Source of the DNA: CAYNLK01 sp964398055
Lineage (GTDB): Bacteria; Chloroflexota; Anaerolineae; 4572-78; J111
Length of the DNA: 64,000 nucleotides
NCBI GenBank assembly: GCA_964398055.1
Contig: CAYNLK010000005.1
Coordinates: 162,674 to 226,673 of the forward strand
Direction of reading: 5' to 3'
Part shown: positions 43,585-52,686 of the stretch, piece by piece
Layout of the letters: every line of letters begins with the position of its first letter
How positions within the stretch are numbered: position 1 is the stretch's first letter
Made by a program: the position numbers and the translations under genes
Notes under the pieces: model-generated
What the model saw: only the letters and a program-made list of their open reading frames with translations
Databases searched by the model: none
What the model was told of the DNA's origin: nothing

Positions 43585-44628
43585 ATGACAGACAAACTCA
43601 ACGTCAGTATTGTTGGCGGCAGCGGCTACGTGGGGGGCGAGCTGTTGCGACTGCTGCTGTTTCACCCCTATGTCACCGTCAAGCAGGTTACCAGCGCCAG
43701 CCAGGCAGGTAAGTTTGTCCACAGCGTCCACCCCAACCTGCGCCAAGCCACCGATTTGCAATTCAGCCATCCCGACACTCTGGCCCCGTGCGACCTGCTC
43801 TTCCTGGCCCAACCGCACGGCTACTCGGCCCGGAACATCGAGCAACTGGCCGCCCTGGCCGAGCGGATCATCGACACCGCCGCCGATTTTCGGCTCGCTG
43901 ACCCGGCTGTGTACGAGCAGTGGTACGGCGAAGTCCATCCGAATCCGGACTGGCTGGGCAAATTCGTCTATGGCCTGCCGGAGCACTACCGGGCTGAATT
44001 GGCCGGGGCGAAGTATGCCAGCGGGGTCGGCTGCAACGCCACGGTGACCAACCTGGCCTTGCTGCCGTTGGCCCGGGCCGGGCTGCTGACCGGCGGCCAA
44101 GTGGTGGCCGATATCAAAGTCGGCTCATCGGAAGGGGGGGCGCGGCCCACCGAAGGCTCACACCACCCGGAGCGAAGCGGGGCCGTCCGTTCCTTCAAAC
44201 CGACCGGCCACCGCCACCAGGCCGAGGTCCGGCAGGTGGTCGGCGCTGATTTTGAGCTTTATATGTCGATCACCTCGGTGGAGCTGGTGCGCGGCGCGCT
44301 GGTAACGGCTCACTGCCTGCTCAATGAGCCGGTCGAGGAAAAGGAGCTTTGGAAGATCTACCGCCAGGCCTACAAAAACGAGCCGTTTGTCCGCCTGGTC
44401 AAGCAAAAAAGCGGCATCTTCCGCTACCCCGAACCCAAGCTGCTGGCCGGCACGAATTATTGCGATGTTGGCTTTGAGGTGGAAGAAGGGACGAACCGGG
44501 TCGTCGTTATCGCCGCCATCGACAACCTGATGAAAGGGGCCGCCGGCAGCGCGGTGCAATGTCTGAACCTGATGCTCGGTTGGCCGGAAACCATTGCCCT
44601 GGAGTTTTCGGGATTACACCCCTTGTAA
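43585..44628 (+). CDS. lysY: LysY (LysW-aminoadipyl-phosphate reductase), ArgC family
   Basis: NADPH-dependent reductase making the semialdehyde on LysW. It has GGSGYVGGELLRLLLFHP (nucleotide binding), FLAQPHGYS, YASGVGCNATVTNLALLPL with the catalytic Cys in GCNAT, VKVGSSEGGARPTEGSHHPERSG-like KVGSSEGGARPTEGSHHPERS and the His region KPTGHRHQAE. 347 aa, normal. Second enzyme after lysX; a Tat-signal gene follows. Confidence 0.95.
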   Translation: MTDKLNVSIVGGSGYVGGELLRLLLFHPYVTVKQVTSASQAGKFVHSVHPNLRQATDLQFSHPDTLAPCDLLFLAQPHGYSARNIEQLAALAERIIDTAADFRLADPAVYEQWYGEVHPNPDWLGKFVYGLPEHYRAELAGAKYASGVGCNATVTNLALLPLARAGLLTGGQVVADIKVGSSEGGARPTEGSHHPERSGAVRSFKPTGHRHQAEVRQVVGADFELYMSITSVELVRGALVTAHCLLNEPVEEKELWKIYRQAYKNEPFVRLVKQKSGIFRYPEPKLLAGTNYCDVGFEVEEGTNRVVVIAAIDNLMKGAAGSAVQCLNLMLGWPETIALEFSGLHPL

Positions 44629-44642
44629 GAACCTACCACAAA

Positions 44643-45170
44643 ATGAAAGCTTATTCTCGACGAAAGGCGTTAAAAACGCTGGCTGCAACCACAGGTGCTT
44701 TGACGTTGACAGCCTTACCTATCAGATGGGAAACCCCAGTTGTTGAAGTAGGTTACCTACCTGTTCATGCCCAAACTTCCGCACCGATTATTGCTGACTT
44801 AACCGGTCAATTTACAGGTGTAAATAACTGTGCAATGGATGCGGGTAGCCTGTTATTGATATCATTTATGTATACTGATCCCGGTAACAAGATAACGGAT
44901 GCAACAATCATTCATTATCAATATCGATTCCTACCGTCAGGTAATTTTGGTTATAGCTCTAAAATTTTGGGGGATCCTACTGAAAATATTGATCATATAG
45001 GTGATACATATACAGGAACTATCGCTATTCCCTTTTGCATCATATTTGAAAACGCTACTAGCCTTGAAATCACCATCTACGTCACAAATGGGAATGGCGT
45101 TAGCAGTGATGCTATGGCAATCATTGTATCTGCCCCACCTGGAGCAAACGACACCGAACATAGTATTTGA
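44643..45170 (+). CDS. Tat-signal exported protein, unknown function
   Basis: Start ATG 44643 gives YSRRKALKTLAATTGALTLTAL, a twin-arginine signal, followed by VGYLPVHAQTSA, a likely cleavage region. The mature ~130 residues look beta-rich and immunoglobulin-like (IIHYQYRFLPSGNFG, LEITIYVTNGNGVSSDAMAI). It has two Cys. The gene is clearly more AT-rich than its neighbours, which suggests arrival from elsewhere or relaxed selection. It is not a known lysine gene. Confidence 0.72.
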   Translation: MKAYSRRKALKTLAATTGALTLTALPIRWETPVVEVGYLPVHAQTSAPIIADLTGQFTGVNNCAMDAGSLLLISFMYTDPGNKITDATIIHYQYRFLPSGNFGYSSKILGDPTENIDHIGDTYTGTIAIPFCIIFENATSLEITIYVTNGNGVSSDAMAIIVSAPPGANDTEHSI

Positions 45171-45237
45171 ACAAGAACAAACCATTTAGAAAGTCCGTAT
45201 TTCTTACCTGACCGATCAAGTATGTAGAATATTTGAA

Positions 45238-46167
45238 ATGTCGACCAAGAAACGCGCCCCCCGCAACCGAACCATCACCCTTAGCGATGAGGAAATCGTT
45301 CGCTACAAGGCTCGCTTGCTGCGGCTGGACGGGCCGGTCTCAGCCGAGGCCATCCTCAACAGAACCATCTGCCAGAATCTGTTCGACATTTTGGATTTCC
45401 TGCCCAACCAATTTGTCGACCTGCTTTTCCTGGATCCCCCTTACAATCTGGCTAAATCCTTCAACGGGCGAAATTTTAGCCAGGTCCCGCCGGCCGAGTA
45501 CGAAGCCTGGCTGGAATCCTGGCTGGCGCCGCTGGTCCGCACCCTCAAGCCGACCGCTTCGGTTTATCTCTGCGGTGATTGGCAGTCATCGGCGGCGACT
45601 CAGCGGGTGGCCCAACAATATTTCACTGTGCGCAACCGCATCACCTGGGAGCGGGAAAAAGGCCGCGGGGCTAAAAGGAACTGGAAGAACACGGCGGAAG
45701 ACATCTGGTTTTGTACTATGTCGAACGAATACACCTTCAACATCGATGCGGTCAAGCTGAAGCGGCGAGTCCTCGCCCCCTACACCGTCACCGGCCAGCC
45801 CAAGGATTGGGTTGAGTCGAAAGCCGGCCGCTTCCGGCTGACTCACCCGGCCAATCTGTGGACCGATCTGACCGTGCCGTTCTGGTCGATGCCGGAGAAT
45901 ACGGACCACCCCACCCAGAAGCCGGAAAAGTTGCTGGCCAAGATCATCCTGGCTTCGTCCAATCCCGGCGACGTGGTTTTTGATCCCTTCTTGGGGTCAG
46001 GGACAACCTCCGTAGTAGCCAAAAAATTGGGGCGGCGGTATACCGGTGTTGAGCTTGACGAAATGTATTGCTGCCTATGCGAAAAAAGATTAGCGTTGGC
46101 CGACACCGACCGGCGGATACAGGGGTATGAGGAGGGTGTATTTTGGGAAAGGAATAGTAAAACGTAA
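45238..46167 (+). CDS. Orphan DNA methyltransferase (N6-adenine or N4-cytosine, beta type)
   Basis: The catalytic motif DLLFLDPPYNLAKSF (motif IV) comes first and the SAM site DVVFDPFLGSGTTSVVAKKLGRRYTGVELDE (motif I) near the end, the beta order. HPTQKPEKLLAKII is the usual motif X. 309 aa. No restriction enzyme gene is near, so it is an orphan, perhaps regulatory. It is inserted between lysY and lysZ; flanking sequence is spacer repeats. Confidence 0.92.
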   Translation: MSTKKRAPRNRTITLSDEEIVRYKARLLRLDGPVSAEAILNRTICQNLFDILDFLPNQFVDLLFLDPPYNLAKSFNGRNFSQVPPAEYEAWLESWLAPLVRTLKPTASVYLCGDWQSSAATQRVAQQYFTVRNRITWEREKGRGAKRNWKNTAEDIWFCTMSNEYTFNIDAVKLKRRVLAPYTVTGQPKDWVESKAGRFRLTHPANLWTDLTVPFWSMPENTDHPTQKPEKLLAKIILASSNPGDVVFDPFLGSGTTSVVAKKLGRRYTGVELDEMYCCLCEKRLALADTDRRIQGYEEGVFWERNSKT

Positions 46168-46315
46168 AACGTGAAACGTGAAGCGTGAAGGGTAGTTCAC
46201 GTATCACGTATCACGTATCACGTATCACGTATCACGTATCACGTATCACGCATCACGCATCACGCACCACGCACCACGTTCCACGTTATCACATTAACCA
46301 CCGGTAACAGGAGTA
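46160..46315. repeat. CACGTAT/ACGTGAA word-repeat spacer
   Basis: AAACGTGAAACGTGAAG words switch to at least seven CACGTAT repeats and then CACGCAT/CACGCAC. No gene; the lysZ ribosome site AGGAG ends the spacer. Confidence 0.8.
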
Positions 46316-46319
46316 ACTT

Positions 46320-47126
46320 ATGATCGTCCTAAAAATTGGCGGCAGCGAGGGTATCAACTATGACTTCATTGCCGATGATATCGCCGCGCTGGTGCAAGAG
46401 GGCCAACCCCTCATCGTCATTCACGGCGGCTCGGCCCTCACCAACCAGGTGGCTACGCAGTTGGGCCATCCCCCCCAGTTTGTGACCTCGGTCAGCGGTT
46501 TCACCTCCCGCCGCACCGACCGGCGCACCCTGGAAATCTTTGAGATGGTCTACTGCGGCCAAATGAACAAAGGGCTGGTGGAAAAGTTGCAGAACCGCGG
46601 GGTCAACGCCGTTGGCCTGAGCGGGCTGGATGGCCGGATTTGGGAAGGGCCGCGCAAAGACGCCATTAAAATCATCCAAAATGGCCGCCGGGTGGTCATC
46701 CGCGATGATTACACCGGTAAAGTGGAAAAGGTCAACACGGCCTTGCTGCAAACTCTCCTTGACGCCGGCTATTTGCCGGTGCTGACTGCGCCGGCGGCCA
46801 GTTACGCGGGCGAAGCTATCAACGTGGATGGCGACCGGGCCGCCGCGGCCACCGCCGCCGCATTTCAGGCCGAGGCGTTGGTTATTCTCAGCAATGTGCC
46901 TGGTTTGCTGGCCCGCTTTCCCGACGAGTCGACCCTGATCCGCCGTATTCCCGCAACCAAAATCGACCAGTTTATGAGTGTGGCCGAAGATCGCATGAAG
47001 AAAAAAGTGATGGGCGCGCAGGAGGCGCTGGCGCAGGGCATCGGCCGGGTCATCTTTGCCGACGGGCGAGTGGAACAGCCGGTGCGGCGAGCGTTGGCGG
47101 GGGAGGGGACGGTGATTGGCGAATAG
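46320..47126 (+). CDS. lysZ: LysZ-type amino acid kinase
   Basis: Phosphorylates the carboxylate of LysW-aminoadipate (ArgB-like amino acid kinase). MIVLKIGGSEG opens the fold; VIHGGSALTNQVATQLG is the substrate/phosphate loop; INVDGDRAAAATAAAFQAEALVILSNVPGLL is the AAK core; MKKKVMGAQEALAQGIGRVIFADGR closes it. 268 aa, normal. Ribosome site AGGAG. Confidence 0.95.
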   Translation: MIVLKIGGSEGINYDFIADDIAALVQEGQPLIVIHGGSALTNQVATQLGHPPQFVTSVSGFTSRRTDRRTLEIFEMVYCGQMNKGLVEKLQNRGVNAVGLSGLDGRIWEGPRKDAIKIIQNGRRVVIRDDYTGKVEKVNTALLQTLLDAGYLPVLTAPAASYAGEAINVDGDRAAAATAAAFQAEALVILSNVPGLLARFPDESTLIRRIPATKIDQFMSVAEDRMKKKVMGAQEALAQGIGRVIFADGRVEQPVRRALAGEGTVIGE

Positions 47127-47164
47127 CGAATCTGCGAATAGCGAAACGGGAATGGCGAATTGAC

Positions 47165-47590
47165 ATGAGTGATTTTCAGACATACGAGGCATGGGAAGCA
47201 GGGGTGCATCAACGGGTCAAAGACGAGCCGGTGTGGGGCTTTTTCGGTTATCGCAAAGCGCTATTTTTGTATGATCTGCTCTGGCAAGATTGCGATAAAT
47301 TTGGTGCAGACCGCAAAGGCAGAGCCATTGTGGAGCAAATTATTCGGAGTGGGGGAGCAATCAGCGCCAATGTTGAAGAAGGGCATGGGCGTGGTTTTGG
47401 CAAAGAATATGGATACTTTTTGCGCGTGGCGGTTGGTTCTGCCCGGGAAACCAAAGGCTGGTATTGGCGAGGACGTCAACTGTTATCCGACAATGTTTTG
47501 CAGCATCGGTTGACCTTATTGGATGAAATCATCAGTTTGCTTGTGACAGAAATAAACCGGCAAAAAACGTTCAATAAGACTCCCCATTAG
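47165..47590 (+). CDS. Four-helix-bundle protein (TIGR02436-like)
   Basis: A 141-residue helical protein with the family core RAIVEQIIRSGGAISANVEEGHGRGFGKEYGYFLRVAVGSARETKGWYWRGRQL. Such genes (PF05635) are found inside 23S rRNA intervening sequences and as free copies. Function unknown; the fold is known to form a pentameric helical bundle. Another non-lysine gene within the lys cluster. Confidence 0.9.
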   Translation: MSDFQTYEAWEAGVHQRVKDEPVWGFFGYRKALFLYDLLWQDCDKFGADRKGRAIVEQIIRSGGAISANVEEGHGRGFGKEYGYFLRVAVGSARETKGWYWRGRQLLSDNVLQHRLTLLDEIISLLVTEINRQKTFNKTPH

Positions 47591-47661
47591 CCCCTAATGT
47601 TCAGTATTCACTATTCGCCATTCGCTTTTTCGCCATTCGCTTATTCTAACAGGACTTAACC

Positions 47662-48837
47662 ATGAACTATCAAGACATTCAAACCTTGGAATCGACCTAC
47701 GCCTCCGGCGCAGTGGGGCGGAGGCCGGTGGCGCTGGTGCGGGCTAAAGGTGCTCACTTATGGGACAGCGAGGGCCACGAGTACATCGACTGCGCTGCGG
47801 CCCAGGGCTGGGCTAACGTCGGCCATAGCCATCCCTTCGTTACAGCCGCCATTCAGGCTCAGGCCGAACAACTGGTTGCCAGCCAGGAGTCCTCTTACAA
47901 CGATGTGCGGGCCATGTGGCTGGCTGAACTGGCCCAGGTGCTGAAAGCCAGTCTGGGCTGGTCGAGTTGTACCATCCACCCGTCCAATTCGGGGGCGGAG
48001 GCTAATGAAGCGGCCTTGAAATTGGCCCGGCTGCTGACCGGACGCCCCAAAATTATCGCCGCGATGCGCGGCTTTCACGGGCGGACGATGGGCGCGCTCA
48101 GCCTCACCTGGAACAAGAAGTACCGCCAGCCGTTTGAGCCACTGCTGCCGGGGATTACTCACGTGCCTTATGACAACATCGACGCCCTGGCCGAGGCCAT
48201 TGATGACCAGACGGCCGCGGTGATGGTCGAAATTGTGCAGGGCGAGGCCGGCGTTTACCCTGGTTCAAACGCCTATTTTCGGTCGCTACGCGAATTATGT
48301 ACCGAACGGGGCGCGTTGTTGATGGTCGATGAGATCCAGACCGGCGTGGGGCGGACCGGCCGCTGGCTGGCCGGCGAGCATCACGGCTTGTCGCCGGATG
48401 TGGTCACGTTGGGCAAGTCGATTGGCGGGGGGTTGCCAATGGGGGTGACGGCCTGGCGCAGTGAACTGGGCAAATTTGAAAGCGGCACCCACGGCAGCAC
48501 TTTTGGCGGCGGGCCGCTGGTCTGCGCGGCCAGTCGAGCCGTGCTGCAAGTGATGGCCGAGGAACGTTTACCGGAACGGGCGGCCGAGCTGGGGGCCTGG
48601 TTACTGGCCGAACTGCGCCGGCTGGACTCTGACCAGATACGCGAAGTGCGGGGGTTGGGGCTGATGGTCGGGGTGGAGCTGCGCGGCAAAGTTACGCCGG
48701 TTTTACAGCAGTTGCTGGAGCGGGGCATCTGGGCGCTGCCGGCCGGGTTGAACGTGCTGCGGTTGCTGCCGCCGCTGGTGATTGATAAAGAGGATTTGGC
48801 GCGGGTGGTTGGGGTGATGAAAGAGGTGTTGGCATGA
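47662..48837 (+). CDS. lysJ: LysJ-type aminotransferase
   Basis: PLP-dependent class III aminotransferase, converting the LysW-bound semialdehyde to LysW-lysine. PLP pattern: SNSGAEANEAALKLARL, GFHGRTMGALSLTW, MVDEIQTGVGRTGRWLAGEH and the Schiff-base Lys in VTLGKSIGGGLPMG. 391 aa. Acts after LysY; LysK then frees lysine. Confidence 0.95.
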   Translation: MNYQDIQTLESTYASGAVGRRPVALVRAKGAHLWDSEGHEYIDCAAAQGWANVGHSHPFVTAAIQAQAEQLVASQESSYNDVRAMWLAELAQVLKASLGWSSCTIHPSNSGAEANEAALKLARLLTGRPKIIAAMRGFHGRTMGALSLTWNKKYRQPFEPLLPGITHVPYDNIDALAEAIDDQTAAVMVEIVQGEAGVYPGSNAYFRSLRELCTERGALLMVDEIQTGVGRTGRWLAGEHHGLSPDVVTLGKSIGGGLPMGVTAWRSELGKFESGTHGSTFGGGPLVCAASRAVLQVMAEERLPERAAELGAWLLAELRRLDSDQIREVRGLGLMVGVELRGKVTPVLQQLLERGIWALPAGLNVLRLLPPLVIDKEDLARVVGVMKEVLA

Positions 48838-48868
48838 CCGCTCCCCTCCCCTGGCCAGGATGAAATTC

Positions 48869-48925
48869 TTGTAAAATCAATTCATTCCAACTATAATCAA
48901 ATGTAGCTACCCTGTAGCTACATTT
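48869..48925 (+). promoter_or_regulatory. Promoter and palindromic operator of the Phd/VapC pair
   Basis: TTGTAA (48869-48874), 17 bases, TATAAT (48892-48897). Directly after it AAATGTAGCTAC-CCT-GTAGCTACATTT (48899-48925) is a perfect 12-bp inverted repeat, the usual site for Phd-type autorepression. Confidence 0.8.
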
Positions 48926-48942
48926 ATAGAAGAGGCAAAATA

Positions 48943-49212
48943 ATGCCGACCACGATTGGCGTCCGTGAATTAAAAAATCAGACCTCGCGCATTGTCCGTT
49001 CGGTCCGTGAGGAGATGGCTGAATATGTGATTACCCTGCAAGGTAAACCGGTGGCCGTGTTGCGCCCCATCACCGAGGCGGATAAACAGCACCTTCACCA
49101 AATCCGGTTGGCAGAAGCGATGGCCGAGATGAAACAACTGGCCCAGCAGGTGACCGCGGCCTGGAGTTCGCCCCAGAGCGGTGTTGACCTCATTGCTGAA
49201 CAGCGGCGGTAG
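48943..49212 (+). CDS. Phd/YefM-type antitoxin
   Basis: An 89-residue protein with the Phd/YefM start MPTTIGVRELKNQTSRIVRSVREEMAEYVITLQGKPVAVLRPI (DNA-binding and dimer part), then a helical C-terminus that would cover the toxin. The perfect palindrome at 48899-48925 is its likely operator. The VapC gene starts 2 bases after its stop. Confidence 0.92.
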   Translation: MPTTIGVRELKNQTSRIVRSVREEMAEYVITLQGKPVAVLRPITEADKQHLHQIRLAEAMAEMKQLAQQVTAAWSSPQSGVDLIAEQRR

Positions 49213-49214
49213 TT

Positions 49215-49619
49215 ATGGCGGTTATTGATGCCAGTGTTTATATTGCCTTGATAAACGGACAAGAAAGCCACCACGCCAGCAGTTGGGCCTGGTTTAAGCA
49301 GACGCAACTGGCCGGCGAGACCATTTCAGCGCCGGTTATTCTCCTGGCCGAACTCGCCGCCGGCCTGAGTCGTGGCCTGGGTCAGCCGGCCCTGGCCAAC
49401 CAGGTAGTGCAGCAACTTCTCCAAGCCCAACTCATTGACCTGGTTCCCATCAGCTCAGCTTTGGCCGAGAGAGCCGCGGCGATTGCCGCCGCTTACCAGA
49501 TCCGCGGCTGTGACGCCATTTACGTCGCCCTGGCCGAGCAGTTGGGCGGCGAACTGGTCTCATTGGACCAACAACAATTGGAGCGGGGGGCGGCGGTGGT
49601 GACTGCTCGAAGACCTTGA
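49215..49619 (+). CDS. VapC-like PIN-domain ribonuclease toxin
   Basis: A PIN domain: [13 protein letters not shown] supplies the first Asp, [12 protein letters not shown] the Glu, and [29 protein letters not shown] the later acidic residues. 134 aa. Such toxins cut tRNA or rRNA. It is coupled to the Phd-type antitoxin gene; its stop lies just before lysK. Confidence 0.93.
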   Translation: MAVIDASVYIALINGQESHHASSWAWFKQTQLAGETISAPVILLAELAAGLSRGLGQPALANQVVQQLLQAQLIDLVPISSALAERAAAIAAAYQIRGCDAIYVALAEQLGGELVSLDQQQLERGAAVVTARRP

Positions 49620-49651
49620 CAAAAAGCTGGATTGTTGATCTTTTCATCAAT

Positions 49652-50842
49652 ATGGATACACAAATCGAACATGAAGCCCTCACCCTCCTCACCCACCTCG
49701 TCGCTATCCCCTCCCCCTCGGAGCAGGAGGCGACGGCGGCAATCTACCTGACAGAGTGGTTGCAAACCCATGGCGTTGCCGCCCACATCGACGCGGCCGG
49801 CAATGCGGTTGGCGTCAAAGGCCGCGGCCCGCGGGAAATCCTGCTGCTGGGCCACATCGACACCTTTGCCGGTGAACTGCCCGTCCGGCGCGAGGGCGAC
49901 ATGCTCTATGGCCGGGGCGCGGTCGATGCCAAAGGGCCGTTGTGCGCCTTTGCCGCGGCTGCGGCCCAGGTCGATCTTCCGCCCGCCTGGCGCATTACCG
50001 TGGTCGGCGCGGTGGAGGAAGAGACCGCCACCAGCAAAGGGGCGCGTTTCGTTCTCAGTCAGAGACTCGGCGGGCAACCGCAGAGGAGCAGAGGGGCAGA
50101 GGAGCAGAGGGGAGATCTCTCCCCTGCTCCCTTGCTCCCCAGCTCCTCCGCTCCTCCGCTCCCCTACCCCCCGGCATTTTGCATTGTCGGTGAGCCAAGC
50201 CAGTGGGACCGGGTGACGCTAGGCTACAAGGGCCGCTTGCTGCTGGACGTAACGTTGCGCATCCCCTTCAGCCATTCCGCTGGGGAAGGGCGGCTGCCGG
50301 CCGAGCAGGCGGTTGACCTGTGGCGGCAGGTGGAGCAGTTCTGCGCCGGGGTCAATCAGGCTCGCTCAGCCGATAGCCCCTTCAGCCGGCTCGACCCTTC
50401 CCTGCGCCACATCGCCAGCCGCGACGACGGAGCCTTTGGCGTGGTCGACATGAACCTGGGCTTCCGGCTGCCGGTTGGCCTTGAACCGGGCGCGCTGGAG
50501 CAGCAGCTCCGCGCTCTGACCGGCTCGCTGCCGGGCGGAACCAGCGCCCAACTGCACTTCTCCGGCGCAGAGCCGGCCTACAAGGGGGATAAAGCCAATC
50601 CGCTGGTGCGGGCCTTTCTGCGGGCGATTCGCTCGGCCGGGGGAGAGCCGCGCTTTGTAGTCAAAACCGGCACCGCCGATATGAATGTCGTCGCCCCCCA
50701 CTGGCCTGATACGCCCATCGTCGCCTACGGTCCCGGTGATAGCAGCCTGGATCACACCCCCACCGAACATATCGACCTGAATGAGTATCTCAAGTCGATT
50801 GAAATTCTGGTTGCCGTGCTAAAAAATTTGACCTCGGCCTGA
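49652..50842 (+). CDS. lysK: LysK-type LysW hydrolase with inserted linker
   Basis: M20-family metallohydrolase releasing lysine from Lys[34 protein letters not shown] carries the metal ligands, [17 protein letters not shown] the catalytic Glu, and [28 protein letters not shown] the C-terminal His. Between SQRLGG and AFCIVGEP lies about 28 residues ([17 protein letters not shown]...) from a GAGGAGCAGAGG word repeat and its complement (50085-50165). Start: ATG 49652 is preferred; a TTG at 49616 in the same frame would overlap vapC. Confidence 0.88.
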   Translation: MDTQIEHEALTLLTHLVAIPSPSEQEATAAIYLTEWLQTHGVAAHIDAAGNAVGVKGRGPREILLLGHIDTFAGELPVRREGDMLYGRGAVDAKGPLCAFAAAAAQVDLPPAWRITVVGAVEEETATSKGARFVLSQRLGGQPQRSRGAEEQRGDLSPAPLLPSSSAPPLPYPPAFCIVGEPSQWDRVTLGYKGRLLLDVTLRIPFSHSAGEGRLPAEQAVDLWRQVEQFCAGVNQARSADSPFSRLDPSLRHIASRDDGAFGVVDMNLGFRLPVGLEPGALEQQLRALTGSLPGGTSAQLHFSGAEPAYKGDKANPLVRAFLRAIRSAGGEPRFVVKTGTADMNVVAPHWPDTPIVAYGPGDSSLDHTPTEHIDLNEYLKSIEILVAVLKNLTSA

Positions 50843-50886
50843 ATTGTCTTGCCAAAAATCAGGGTTAATGCTAATCTGGGTGAATT

Positions 50887-52206
50887 ATGAACAACATCAT
50901 TGGTATCCGTCGCGAAGATAAAAACAAATGGGAACGGCGCGTGCCGCTGACCCCGGCGCACGTGTCAACGCTGGTTGCGCAACACCAGTTGAACTTCATC
51001 GTCCAGGCTTCACCCGTGCGGGCCTTTCCCGATGAAGCCTACACCCAAGCCGGCGCGGTCGTGCAAGAAGATATCTCCTCCGCCGACGTCATCCTGGCCG
51101 TCAAAGAAATCCCTATCAAGCTATTACAACCCAATAAGACCTACGTCTTTTTCTCCCACACTATCAAAGGCCAGCCCTACAATATGCCGCTGCTCAAACG
51201 GCTGCTGGAGCTAAAATGCCAACTGATCGACTACGAGCGGGTGGTTGATGGGCGCAATCGACGGCTCATCTTCTTTGGCGAGCATGCCGGTCTGGCCGGG
51301 ATGATCGATACCCTGGCCACCTTGGGCCGGCGCCTGGCCTGGGAAGGAATCGACTCCCCCTTTGCCGCCGTCCGCGCCGCCTACGAATACGGTGATCTGC
51401 CGACCGCGCAGCGGGCTATTCGCGAGGTGGGCCAGCAAATTCTGGAGCAGGGGCTGCCGACCCAACTGCTGCCGTTTGTTATCGGCATAGCCGGGTACGG
51501 TAATGTGTCGCGCGGCGCCCAGGCAATTCTGGAGCTACTGCCCAGCCGCCAGATCAGTCCGGCCGAACTCCTGGGCCTGAGTGACAGCGACAACCTGCTG
51601 CGCAACGTCATCTACAAGGTCGTCTTCCGCGAAGAAGATACGGTCGAGCCGGTTGAGCCGGGTCAGCCCTTCGACTTGGCCGAATTCTTCCAGCAGCCGG
51701 CCCGCTACCGCGCCAAATTTAGCCAATATCTACCTCATCTGACGGTGCTGGTCAACTGCATCTATTGGGACACGCCCTATCCCCGTCTGCTGACCAAAGA
51801 GACAGCTCGCCAACTTTACCTGGGCGACGCGCCGCCCAGGCTGCGGGTCATCGGCGATATTAGTTGCGATATCGAAGGGGCCATCGAGCCGACCATCAAA
51901 TCGACCAGCCCCGACAACCCGGCCTTTGTGTGGAACCCGGCCACCGATACGGCTAGCGACGGCGTGGCCGGCGCCGGGCCGGTCATTATGGCCGTGGACA
52001 ACCTGCCCTGCGAGCTGCCGGTCGAGGCCTCCACCAGCTTTGGCGATGCCTTGCTGCCCTTCATCCCCGCCCTGGCCGGCTGTGATTTCAGCGTCGATTT
52101 TGAGGCGTGTGCTTTGCCGCCAGAACTGAAACAGGCCACCATTGTCTATCACGGCGAGTTGACGCCGAATTACCAATATTTATACAAGTTTCTGTCCATC
52201 ACCTAG
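50887..52206 (+). CDS. Lysine-ketoglutarate reductase (saccharopine-forming)
   Basis: 439 residues closely following the N-terminal half of the eukaryotic bifunctional AASS/LKR-SDH enzyme: GIRREDKNKWERRVPLTPAHV, TYVFFSHTIKGQPYNM, IDYERVVD, GYGNVSRGAQAILELLP, NCIYWDTPYPRLLT and GDISCDIEGAIEPTIKST. It condenses lysine and 2-oxoglutarate into saccharopine. The partner dehydrogenase is at 53195. It lies 44 bases after lysK. Confidence 0.93.
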   Translation: MNNIIGIRREDKNKWERRVPLTPAHVSTLVAQHQLNFIVQASPVRAFPDEAYTQAGAVVQEDISSADVILAVKEIPIKLLQPNKTYVFFSHTIKGQPYNMPLLKRLLELKCQLIDYERVVDGRNRRLIFFGEHAGLAGMIDTLATLGRRLAWEGIDSPFAAVRAAYEYGDLPTAQRAIREVGQQILEQGLPTQLLPFVIGIAGYGNVSRGAQAILELLPSRQISPAELLGLSDSDNLLRNVIYKVVFREEDTVEPVEPGQPFDLAEFFQQPARYRAKFSQYLPHLTVLVNCIYWDTPYPRLLTKETARQLYLGDAPPRLRVIGDISCDIEGAIEPTIKSTSPDNPAFVWNPATDTASDGVAGAGPVIMAVDNLPCELPVEASTSFGDALLPFIPALAGCDFSVDFEACALPPELKQATIVYHGELTPNYQYLYKFLSIT

Positions 52207-52278
52207 CCGCCTATTTTGGCTCAACACAACCTCGGTAGTAGAATAAAAGCCAATAATTCTCAAGCTCAAAGGCACGAT

Positions 52279-52686
52279 ATGACTATTTCAACTGAGAAAA
52301 TCGAAATCTATCGGCAGGGTTTGCAGCGTAGATTATCACGACCCTTGACGAAAATAGAAGAAATTGCTCTGGCAAAGGCATTTATTGAGGCTGAGCAGAT
52401 AGCCCAAATGCTGGTTAATAAATACGGAGCCAAGCGGGTCTTACTGTTCGGTTCGTTGGCCCGACGTCGTCCGCTCCGGCCCGACTCAGACATCGATTTA
52501 GCTGTGGAAGGGATGTCTCCGGAAGCATACTACAAAATTGTGGGTGATCTACAAACGACGAGCGGACGGGTAATTGACCTGATTCGGCTTGAAAATGTGC
52601 GTCCGGCAACCAGGAAAATTATTCTTTTGGAAGGGATCAGTTTAGGTGATGACGGCCTCCGAGAACATCCGCCATCTGATAATTGA
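52279..52686 (+). CDS. MNT-type nucleotidyltransferase (antitoxin of a HEPN/MNT pair)
   Basis: A minimal nucleotidyltransferase with LLFGSLARRRPLRPDSDIDLAVEG (GS-x10-DxD catalytic pattern). In HEPN/MNT systems this protein AMP-modifies and neutralises the HEPN toxin. Start ATG 52279; the open frame ahead is not conserved. It overlaps the HEPN gene start by 38 bases. Confidence 0.88.
   Translation: MTISTEKIEIYRQGLQRRLSRPLTKIEEIALAKAFIEAEQIAQMLVNKYGAKRVLLFGSLARRRPLRPDSDIDLAVEGMSPEAYYKIVGDLQTTSGRVIDLIRLENVRPATRKIILLEGISLGDDGLREHPPSDN

Noticed and set aside
46196..46275. CACGTAT repeats as a CRISPR-like array
   Set aside because: Units are 7-8 bases with no spacers; these are simple word repeats.
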